Notes under the pieces: model-generated
What the model saw: only the letters and a program-made list of their open reading frames with translations
Told to the model about the DNA's origin: nothing
Databases searched by the model: none
Part shown: positions 49,563 through 60,000 of the stretch, in pieces
How the letters are laid out: every line of letters begins with the position of its first letter
How positions within the stretch are numbered: position 1 is the first letter of the stretch
Assembly: GCA_949358305.1 (NCBI GenBank)
Contig: OX442320.1
Coordinates: 7,892,259 to 7,952,258, forward strand
Source of the DNA: Strigamia acuminata
Taxonomy: Eukaryota; Arthropoda; Chilopoda; Geophilomorpha; Linotaeniidae
Direction: 5' to 3'
Length of the DNA stretch: 60,000 bases
Position numbers and translations under genes: made by a program

Positions 49563-52500
49563 TTGAGTAACACATTCCCAAACATAGCAACTTTTTCCGA
49601 AATCGCACCCGACTTCAACCAGCCATTACACCGGAACTATACACAGGAATCCTCCCAAACTTTTTTTACTACTTCCTTGACTCACCCCTAAGACACTCAC
49701 CAAGTTTCAGCACCTCGCACCTTCAGATACTTGAGTAACACACTCCCAAACATAGCAATCTTTCCGAACATTTCAACTTTTTCCGAAATCGCACCCGACT
49801 TCAACCAGCCATTACACCGGAACTATACACAGGAATCCTCCCAAACTTTTTTTACTACTTCCTTGACTCACCCCTAAGACACTCACCACGTTTCAGCACC
49901 TCGCACCTTCTGATACTTGAGTAACACATTCCCAAACATAGCAACTTTTTCCGAAATCGCACCCGACTTCAACCAGCCATTACACCGGAACTATACACAG
50001 GAATCCTCCCAAACTTTTTTTACTACTTCCTTGACTCACCCCTAAGACACTCACCAAGTTTCAGCACCTCGCACCTTCAGATACTTGAGTAACACACTCC
50101 CAAACATAGCAACTTTTTTCGAACATTTCAACTTTTTCCGAAATCGCACCCGACTTCAACCAGCCATTACACCGGAACTATACACAGGAATCCTCCCAAA
50201 CTTTTTTTACTACTTCCTTGACTCACCCCTAAGACACTCACCAAGTTTCAGCACCTCGCACCTTCAGATACTTGAGTAACACACTCCCAAACATAGCAAC
50301 TTTTTTCGAACATTTCAACTTTTTCCGAAATCGCACCCGACTTCAACCAGCCATTACACCGGAACTATACACAGGAATCCTCCCAAACTTTTTTTACTAC
50401 TTCCTTGACTCACCCCTAAGACACTCACCACGTTTCAGCACCTCGCACCTTCTGATACTTGAGTAACACATTCCCAAACATAGCAACTTTTTCCGAAATC
50501 GCACCCGACTTCAACCAGCCATTACACCGGAACTATACACAGGAATCCTCCCAAACTTTTTTTACTACTTCCTTGACTCACCCCTAAGACACTCACCAAG
50601 TTTCAGCACCTCGCACCTTCAGATACTTGAGTAACACACTCCCAAACATAGCAACTTTTTTCGAACATTTCAACTTTTTCCGAAATCGCACCCGACTTCA
50701 ACCAGCCATTACACCGGAACTATACACAGGAATCCTCCCAAACTTTTTTTACTACTTCCTTGACTCACCCCTAAGACACTCACCAAGTTTCAGCACCTCG
50801 CACCTTCTGATACTTGAGTAACACACTCCCAAACATAGCAATTTTTTCCGAAATCGCACCCGACTTCAACCAGCCATTACACCGGAACTATACACAGGAA
50901 TCCTCCCAAACTTTTTTTACTACTTCCTTGACTCACCCCTAAGACACTCACCAAGTTTCAGCACCTCGCACCTTCAGATACTTGAGTAACACACTCCCAA
51001 ACATAGCAATTTTTTCCGAAATCGCACCCGACTTCAACCAGCCATTACACCGGAACTATACACAGGAATCCTCCCAAACTTTTTTTACTACTTCCTTGAC
51101 TCACCCCTAAGACACTCACCAAGTTTCAGCACCTCGCACCTTCAGATACTTGAGTAACACACTCCCAAACATAGCAATTTTTTCCGAAATCGCACCCGAC
51201 TTCAACCAGCCATTACACCGGAACTATACACAGGAATCCTCCCAAACTTTTTTTACTACTTCCTTGACTCACCCCTAAGACACTCACCAAGTTTCAGCAC
51301 CTCGCACCTTCAGATACTTGAGTAACACACTCCCAAACATAGCAACTTTTTTCGAACATTTCAACTTTTTCCGAAATCGCACCCGACTTCAACCAGCCAT
51401 TACACCGGAACTATACACAGGAATCCTCCCAAACTTTTTTTACTACTTCCATGACTCACCCCTAAGACACTCACCAAGTTTCAGCACCTCGCACCTTCAG
51501 ATACTTGAGTAACACACTCCCAAACATAGCAACTTTTTTCGAACATTTCAACTTTTTCCGAAATCGCACCCGACTTCAACCAGCCATTACACCGGAACTA
51601 TACACAGGAATCCTCCCAAACTTTTTTTACTACTTCCTTGACTCACCCCTAAGACACTCACCAAGTTTCAGCACCTCGCACCTTCTGATACTTGAGTAAC
51701 ACACTCCCAAACATAGCAATTTTTTCCGAAATCGCACCCGACTTCAACCAGCCATTACACCGGAACTATACACAGGAATCCTCCCAAACTTTTTTTACTA
51801 CTTCCTTGACTCACCCCTAAGACACTCACCAAGTTTCAGCACCTCGCACCTTCAGATACTTGAGTAACACACTCCCAAACATAGCAATTTTTCCGAACAT
51901 TTCAACTTTTTCCGAAATCGCACCCGACTTCAACCAGCCATTACACCGGAACTATACACAGGAATCCTCCCAAACTTTTTTTACTACTTCCTTGACTCAC
52001 CCCTAAGACACTCACCAAGTTTCAGCACCTCGCACCTTCAGATACTTGAGTAACACACTCCCAAACATAGCAATTTTTTCCGAAATCGCACCCGACTTCA
52101 ACCAGCCATTACACCGGAACTATACACAGGAATCCTCCCAAACTTTTTTTACTACTTCCTTGACTCACCCCTAAGACACTCACCAAGTTTCAGCACCTCG
52201 CACCTTCAGATACTTGAGTAACACACTCCCAAACATAGCAACTTTTTTCGAACATTTCAACTTTTTCCGAAATCGCACCCGACTTCAACCAGCCATTACA
52301 CCGGAACTATACACAGGAATCCTCCCAAACTTTTTTTACTACTTCCTTGACTCACCCCTAAGACACTCACCAAGTTTCAGCACCTCGCACCTTCAGATAC
52401 TTGAGTAACACACTCCCAAACATAGCAACTTTTTTCGAACATTTCAACTTTTTCCGAAATCGCACCCGACTTCAACCAGCCATTACACCGGAACTATACA

Positions 52501-55500
52501 CAGGAATCCTCCCAAACTTTTTTTACTACTTCCTTGACTCACCCCTAAGACACTCACCAAGTTTCAGCACCTCGCACCTTCAGATACTTGAGTAACACAC
52601 TCCCAAACATAGCAACTTTTTTCGAACATTTCAACTTTTTCCGAAATCGCACCCGACTTCAACCAGCCATTACACCGGAACTATACACAGGAATCCTCCC
52701 AAACTTTTTTTACTACTTCCTTGACTCACCCCTAAGACACTCACCAAGTTTCAGCACCTCGCACCTTCTGATACTTGAGTAACACACTCCCAAACATAGC
52801 AATTTTTTCCGAAATCGCACCCGACTTCAACCAGCCATTACACCGGAACTATACACAGGAATCCTCCCAAACTTTTTTTACTACTTCCTTGACTCACCCC
52901 TAAGACACTCACCAAGTTTCAGCACCTCGCACCTTCAGATACTTGAGTAACACACTCCCAAACATAGCAATTTTTTCCGAAATCGCACCCGACTTCAACC
53001 AGCCATTACACCGGAACTATACACAGGAATCCTCCCAAACTTTTTTTACTACTTCCTTGACTCACCCCTAAGACACTCACCAAGTTTCAGCACCTCGCAC
53101 CTTCAGATACTTGAGTAACACACTCCCAAACATAGCAACTTTTTTCGAACATTTCAACTTTTTCCGAAATCGCACCCGACTTCAACCAGCCATTACACCG
53201 GAACTATACACAGGAATCCTCCCAAACTTTTTTTACTACTTCCTTGACTCACCCCTAAGACACTCACCAAGTTTCAGCACCTCGCACCTTCAGATACTTG
53301 AGTAACACACTCCCAAACATAGCAACTTTTTTCGAACATTTCAACTTTTTCCGAAATCGCACCCGACTTCAACCAGCCATTACACCGGAACTATACACAG
53401 GAATCCTCCCAAACTTTTTTTACTACTTCCTTGACTCACCCCTAAGACACTCACCAAGTTTCAGCACCTCGCACCTTCAGATACTTGAGTAACACACTCC
53501 CAAACATAGCAATTTTTTCCGAAATCGCACCCGACTTTAACCAGCCATTACACCGGAACTATACACAGGAATCCTCCCAAACTTTTTTTACTACTTCCTT
53601 GACTCACCCCTAAGACACTCACCAAGTTTCAGCACCTCGCACCTTCAGATACTTGAGTAACACACTCCCAAACATAGCAATTTTTTCCGAAATCGCACCC
53701 GACTTTAACCAGCCATTACACCGGAACTATACACAGGAATCCTCCCAAACTTTTTTTACTACTTCCTTGACTCACCCCTAAGACACTCACCAAGTTTCAG
53801 CACCTCGCACCTTCTGATACTTGAGTAACACACTCCCAAACATAGCAATTTTTTCCGAAATCGCACCCGACTTCAACCAGCCATTACACCGGAACTATAC
53901 ACAGGAATCCTCCCAAACTTTTTTTACCTCTTCCTTGACTCACCCCTAAGACACTCACCAAGTTTCAGCACCTCGCACCTTCAGATACTTGAGTAACACA
54001 CTCCCAAACATAGCAACTTTTTTCGAACATTTCAACTTTTTCCGAAATCGCACCCGACTTCAACCAGCCATTACACCGGAACTATACACAGGAATCCTCC
54101 CAAACTTTTTTTACTACTTCCTTGACTCACCCCTAAGACACTCACCAAGTTTCAGCACCTCGCACCTTCAGATACTTGAGTAACACACTCCCAAACATAG
54201 CAATTTTTCCAAACATTTCAACTTTTTCCGAAATCGCACCCGACTTCAACCAGCCATTACACCGGAACTATACACAGGAATCCTCCCAAACTTTTTTTAC
54301 TACTTCCTTGACTCACCCCTAAGACACTCACCAAGTTTCAGCACCTCGCACCTTCAGATACTTGAGTAACACACTCCCAAACATAGCAACTTTTTTCGAA
54401 CATTTCAACTTTTTCCGAAATCGCACCCGACTTCAACCAGCCATTACACCGGAACTATACACAGGAATCCTCCCAAACTTTTTTTACTACTTCCTTGACT
54501 CACCCCTAAGACACTCACCAAGTTTCAGCACCTCGCACCTTCAGATACTTGAGTAACACACTCCCAAACATAGCAACTTTTTTCGAACATTTCAACTTTT
54601 TCCGAAATCGCACCCGACTTCAACCAGCCATTACACCGGAACTATACACAGGAATCCTCCCAAACTTTTTTTACTACTTCCTTGACTCACCCCTAAGACA
54701 CTCACCACGTTTCAGCACCTCGCACCTTCTGATACTTGAGTAACACACTCCCAAACATAGCAACTTTTTTCGAACATTTCAACTTTTTCCGAAATCGCAC
54801 CCGACTTCAACCAGCCATTACACCGGAACTATACACAGGAATCCTCCCAAACTTTTTTTACTACTTCCTTGACTCACCCCTAAGACACTCACCAAGTTTC
54901 AGCACCTCGCACCTTCAGATACTTGAGTAACACACTCCCAAACATAGCAACTTTTTTCGAACATTTCAACTTTTTCCGAAATCGCACCCGACTTCAACCA
55001 GCCATTACACCGGAACTATACACAGGAATCCTCCCAAACTTTTTTTACTACTTCCTTGACTCACCCCTAAGACACTCACCAAGTTTCAGCACCTCGCACC
55101 TTCAGATACTTGAGTAACACACTCCCAAACATAGCAACTTTTTTCGAACATTTCAACTTTTTCCGAAATCGCACCCGACTTCAACCAGCCATTACACCGG
55201 AACTATACACAGGAATCCTCTCAAACTTTTTTTACTACTTCCTTGACTCACCCCTAAGACACTCACCAAGTTTCAGCACCTCGCACCTTCAGATACTTGA
55301 GTAACACACTCCCAAACATAGCAATTTTTCCGAACATTTCAACTTTTTCCGAAATCGCACCCGACTTCAACCAGCCATTACACCGGAACTATACACAGGA
55401 GTCCTCCCAAACTTTTTTTACTACTTCCTTGACTCACCCCTAAGACACTCACCAAGTTTCAGCACCTCGCACCTTCAGATACTTGAGTAACACACTCCCA

Positions 55501-56398
55501 AACATAGCAACTTTTTTCGAACATTTCAACTTTTTCCGAAATCGCGCCCGACTTCAACCAGCCATTACACCGGAACTATACACAGGAATCCTCCCAAACT
55601 TTTTTTACTACTTCCTTGACTCACCCCTAAGACACTCACCAAGTTTCAGCACCTCGCACCTTCAGATACTTGAGTAACACACTCCCAAACATAGCAACTT
55701 TTTTCGAACATTTCAACTTTTTCCGAAATCGCACCCGACTTCAACCAGCCATTACACCGGAACTATACACAGGAATCCTCCCAAACTTTTTTTACTACTT
55801 CCTTGACTCACCCCTAAGACACTCACCAAGTTTCAGCACCTCGCACCTTCAGATACTTGAGTAACACACTCCCAAACATAGCAACTTTTTTCGAACATTT
55901 CAACTTTTTCCGAAATCGCACCCGACTTCAACCAGCCATTTCACCGGAACTATACACAGGAATCCTCCCAAACTTTTTTTACTACTTCCTTGACTCACCC
56001 CTAAGACACTCACCAAGTTTCAGCACCTCGCACCTTCAGATACTTGAGTAACACACTCCCAAACATAGCAACTTTTTTCGAACATTTCAACTTTTTCCGA
56101 AATCGCACCCGACTTCAACCAGCCATTACACCGGAACTATACACAGGAATCCTCCCAAACTTTTTTTACTACTTCCTTGACTCACCCCTAAGACACTCAC
56201 CAAGTTTCAGCACCTCGCACCTTCAGATACTTGAGTAACACATTCCCAAACATAGCAACTTTTTCCGAAATCGCACCCGACTTCAACCAGCCATTACACC
56301 GGAACTATACACAGGAATCCTCCCAAACTTTTTTTACTACTTCCTTGACTCACCCCTAAGACACTCACCAAGTTTCAGCACCTCGCACCTTCAGATAC

Positions 56399-58731
56399 TT
56401 GAGTAACACACTCCCAAACATAGCAACTTTTTTCGAACATTTCAACTTTTTCCGAAATCGCACCCGACTTCAACCAGCCATTTCACCGGAACTATACACA
56501 GGAATCCTCCCAAACTTTTTTTACTACTTCCTTGACTCACCCCTAAGACACTCACCAAGTTTCAGCACCTCGCACCTTCAGATACTTGAGTAACACACTC
56601 CCAAACATAGCAACTTTTTTCGAACATTTCAACTTTTTCCGAAATCGCACCCGACTTCAACCAGCCATTACACCGGAACTATACACAGGAATCCTCCCAA
56701 ACTTTTTTTACTACTTCCTTGACTCACCCCTAAGACACTCACCAAGTTTCAGCACCTCGCACCTTCAGATACTTGAGTAACACATTCCCAAACATAGCAA
56801 CTTTTTCCGAAATCGCACCCGACTTCAACCAGCCATTACACCGGAACTATACACAGGAATCCTCCCAAACTTTTTTTACTACTTCCTTGACTCACCCCTA
56901 AGACACTCACCAAGTTTCAGCACCTCGCACCTTCAGATACTTGAGTAACACACTCCCAAACATAGCAATTTTTCCGAACATTTCAACTTTTTCCGAAATC
57001 GCACCCGACTTCAACCAGCCATTACACCGGAACTATACACAGGAATCCTCCCAAACTTTTTTTACTACTTCCTTGACTCACCCCTAAGACACTCACCACG
57101 TTTCAACACCTCGCACCTTCTGATACTTGAGTAACACATTCCCAAACATAGCAACTTTTTCCGAAATCGCACCCGACTTCAACCAGCCATTACACCGGAA
57201 CTATACACAGGAATCCTCCCAAACTTTTTTTACTACTTCCTTGACTCACCCCTAAGACACTCACCACGTTTCAACACCTCGCACCTTCTGATACTTGAGT
57301 AACACATTCCCAAACATAGCAACTTTTTCCGAAATCGCACCCGACTTCAACCAGCCATTACACCGGAACTATACACAGGAATCCTCCCAAACTTTTTTTA
57401 CTACTTCCTTGACTCACCCCTAAGACACTCACCAAGTTTCAGCACCTCGCACCTTCAGATACTTGAGTAACACACTCCCAAACATAGCAATTTTTCCGAA
57501 CATTTCAACTTTTTCCGAAATCGCACCCGACTTCAACCAGCCATTACACCGGAACTATACACAGGAATCCTCCCAAACTTTTTTTACTACTTCCTTGACT
57601 CACCCCTAAGACACTCACCACGTTTCAACACCTCGCACCTTCTGATACTTGAGTAACACATTCCCAAACATAGCAACTTTTTCCGAAATCGCACCCGACT
57701 TCAACCAGCCATTACACCGGAACTATACACAGGAATCCTCCCAAACTTTTTTTACTACTTCCTTGACTCACCCCTAAGACACTCACCAAGTTTCAGCACC
57801 TCGCAGCTTCAGATACTTGAGTAACACACTCCCAAACATAGCAATTTTTCCGAACATTTCAACTTTTTCCGAAATCGCACCCGACTTCAACCAGCCATTA
57901 CACCGGAACTATACACAGGAATCCTCCCAAACTTTTTTTACTACTTCCTTGACTCACCCCTAAGACACTCACCAAGTTTCAGCACCTCGCACCTTCAGAT
58001 ACTTGAGTAACACACTCCCAAACATAGCAACTTTTTTCGAACATTTCAACTTTTTCCGAAATCGCACCCGACTTCAACCAGCCATTACACCGGAACTATA
58101 CACAGGAATCCTCCCAAACTTTTTTTACTACTTCCTTGACTCACCCCTAAGACACTCACCAAGTTTCAGCACCTCGCACCTTCAGATACTTGAGTAACAC
58201 ACTCCCAAACATAGCAACTTTTTTCGAACATTTCAACTTTTTCCGAAATCGCACCCGACTTCAACCAGCCATTACACCGGAACTATACACAGGAATCCTC
58301 CCAAACTTTTTTTACTACTTCCTTGACTCACCCCTAAGACACTCACCAAGTTTCAGCACCTCGCACCTTCAGATACTTGAGTAACACACTCCCAAACATA
58401 GCAACTTTTTTCGAACATTTCAACTTTTTCCGAAATCGCACCCGACTTCAACCAGCCATTACACCGGAACTATACACAGGAATCCTCCCAAACTTTTTTT
58501 ACTACTTCCTTGACTCACCCCTAAGACACTCACCAAGTTTCAGCACCTCGCACCTTCAGATACTTGAGTAACACATTCCCAAACATAGCAACTTTTTCCG
58601 AAATCGCACCCGACTTCAACCAGCCATTACACCGGAACTATACACAGGAATCCTCCCAAACTTTTTTTACTACTTCCTTGACTCACCCCTAAGACACTCA
58701 CCAAGTTTCAGCACCTCGCACCTTCAGATAC
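56399..58731. repeat. 2333-bp, 13-monomer higher-order repeat, first copy
   Basis: The monomer order is L* L S M S' S' M S' M L L L S, with lengths 5x187 + 5x168 + 3x186 = 2333. L* carries CCATTTCACCGG in place of CCATTACACCGG, and S' monomers follow a CACGTTTCAACACC variant. Every boundary checked matched the predicted position. One private change (CGCAGCTTC near 57804) marks this copy. Confidence 0.93.
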
Positions 58732-60000
58732 TTGAGTAACACACTCCCAAACATAGCAACTTTTTTCGAACATTTCAACTTTTTCCGAAATCGCACCCGA
58801 CTTCAACCAGCCATTTCACCGGAACTATACACAGGAATCCTCCCAAACTTTTTTTACTACTTCCTTGACTCACCCCTAAGACACTCACCAAGTTTCAGCA
58901 CCTCGCACCTTCAGATACTTGAGTAACACACTCCCAAACATAGCAACTTTTTTCGAACATTTCAACTTTTTCCGAAATCGCACCCGACTTCAACCAGCCA
59001 TTACACCGGAACTATACACAGGAATCCTCCCAAACTTTTTTTACTACTTCCTTGACTCACCCCTAAGACACTCACCAAGTTTCAGCACCTCGCACCTTCA
59101 GATACTTGAGTAACACATTCCCAAACATAGCAACTTTTTCCGAAATCGCACCCGACTTCAACCAGCCATTACACCGGAACTATACACAGGAATCCTCCCA
59201 AACTTTTTTTACTACTTCCTTGACTCACCCCTAAGACACTCACCAAGTTTCAGCACCTCGCACCTTCAGATACTTGAGTAACACACTCCCAAACATAGCA
59301 ATTTTTCCGAACATTTCAACTTTTTCCGAAATCGCACCCGACTTCAACCAGCCATTACACCGGAACTATACACAGGAATCCTCCCAAACTTTTTTTACTA
59401 CTTCCTTGACTCACCCCTAAGACACTCACCACGTTTCAACACCTCGCACCTTCTGATACTTGAGTAACACATTCCCAAACATAGCAACTTTTTCCGAAAT
59501 CGCACCCGACTTCAACCAGCCATTACACCGGAACTATACACAGGAATCCTCCCAAACTTTTTTTACTACTTCCTTGACTCACCCCTAAGACACTCACCAC
59601 GTTTCAACACCTCGCACCTTCTGATACTTGAGTAACACATTCCCAAACATAGCAACTTTTTCCGAAATCGCACCCGACTTCAACCAGCCATTACACCGGA
59701 ACTATACACAGGAATCCTCCCAAACTTTTTTTACTACTTCCTTGACTCACCCCTAAGACACTCACCAAGTTTCAGCACCTCGCACCTTCAGATACTTGAG
59801 TAACACACTCCCAAACATAGCAATTTTTCCGAACATTTCAACTTTTTCCGAAATCGCACCCGACTTCAACCAGCCATTACACCGGAACTATACACAGGAA
59901 TCCTCCCAAACTTTTTTTACTACTTCCTTGACTCACCCCTAAGACACTCACCACGTTTCAACACCTCGCACCTTCTGATACTTGAGTAACACATTCCCAA
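58732..60000. repeat. 2333-bp higher-order repeat, second copy (truncated by window end)
   Basis: The order L* L S M S' S' M S' starts again at 58732, with boundaries at 58919, 59106, 59274, 59460, 59628, 59796 and 59982. These match the first copy monomer by monomer, including the L* and CAACACC variants. Confidence 0.93.

Larger units (their letters stand above)
36655..60000. repeat. Satellite DNA array, 168/186/187-bp monomers, 129 complete copies
   Basis: From the first full boundary at 36806 (the TTGAGTAACAC junction) to 59982, monomer lengths add up exactly. There are three classes. S is 168 bp (two copies of 169 at 41438 and 42915, with an 8-T run), L is 187 bp and M is 186 bp. L and M differ from S by 18-19 extra bases (TTTCGAACATTTCAAC block) that look like an internal duplication of CAACTTTTTCCGAA. 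All copies share cores such as CCAGCCATTACACCGGAACT. Two-state sites recur together: CACCACG/CACCAAG, CTTCTG/CTTCAG and ACATTCCC/ACACTCCC. The first partial unit (36655-36805) is strongly diverged, as expected at an array edge. The array runs off the window end. Repeated 64-codon frames across L monomers start only at TTG and break in S and M forms, so they are not genes. Confidence 0.98.

Noticed and set aside
36974-59113. Dozens of near-identical 64-codon open frames, starting SNTLPNIATFFEHFNFF after the initiator
   Set aside because: They start only at TTG, overlap the next copy's junction by 8 bp, exist only in 187-bp monomers and break in the 168- and 186-bp forms. They track the satellite unit, not selection for a protein.
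36806-60000. CENP-B box in the satellite monomer
   Set aside because: I compared the NTTCGNNNNANNCGGGN pattern with TTTCGAACATTT and ACCCGACTTCAACC on both strands; the required core bases do not line up.
36655-60000. CRISPR-like array
   Set aside because: Regular spacing and identical repeats are present, but the whole unit is repeated with no variable spacers, and the genome is eukaryotic.

Overview
The window looks like AT-rich nuclear DNA from an insect, or at least an arthropod. It contains small, intron-separated exons with GT-AG borders, AATAAA polyadenylation signals, long A/T and (ATT)n tracts, a hAT-type non-autonomous transposon and a large satellite array. No bacterial-style gene layout, tRNA gene, rRNA gene or CRISPR array was seen.

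Region 1 (1 to about 19.2 kb, + strand) is the 3' part of a Musashi-family RNA-binding protein gene, best matched to insect Rbp6. Five coding exons give the Gly/Tyr/Pro-rich C-terminal tail. They end in the family signature GPLIAAAFTNGYH and a stop at 10983-10985. A possible 30-nt microexon lies upstream. A 3' UTR intron follows the stop, and the AT-rich 3' UTR may reach about 19.15 kb. The RNA recognition motifs lie upstream of the window. Several splice choices visible here would change the tail of the protein.

Region 2 (about 19.2-36.65 kb) is a patchwork of short exons, decayed genes, local duplications and minisatellites. On the minus strand I could reconstruct, exon by exon, an Nxt1 (p15, NTF2-related mRNA export factor) gene at 27471-28097, broken by two +1 frameshifts. 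Next to it is a CutA-like gene at 26734-27379 with one in-frame stop, and then a second, more decayed CutA copy at 25381-26032. A 41-codon ORF with its own AATAAA sits directly upstream of Nxt1. A probable + strand spliced non-coding transcript ends near 22.62 kb. Repeats include a 21-bp array, a 31-bp array, a 24-bp array, a 40-bp array with inverted arms, a 184-bp hAT MITE with perfect 8-bp target duplications, and several 0.1-1 kb tandem duplications.

Region 3 (about 36.65 kb to the window end) is one uninterrupted satellite array: 129 complete monomers plus partial ones at both ends. Monomers come in three main lengths, 168, 186 and 187 bp. The repeated 64-codon reading frames in it have no ATG start and are by-products of the repeat. 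The array has higher-order structure, most clearly a 13-monomer unit of exactly 2333 bp starting at 56399 and again at 58732. The setting fits a euchromatin-to-satellite (possibly pericentromeric) boundary, with gene decay in the transition zone. That interpretation is inference.
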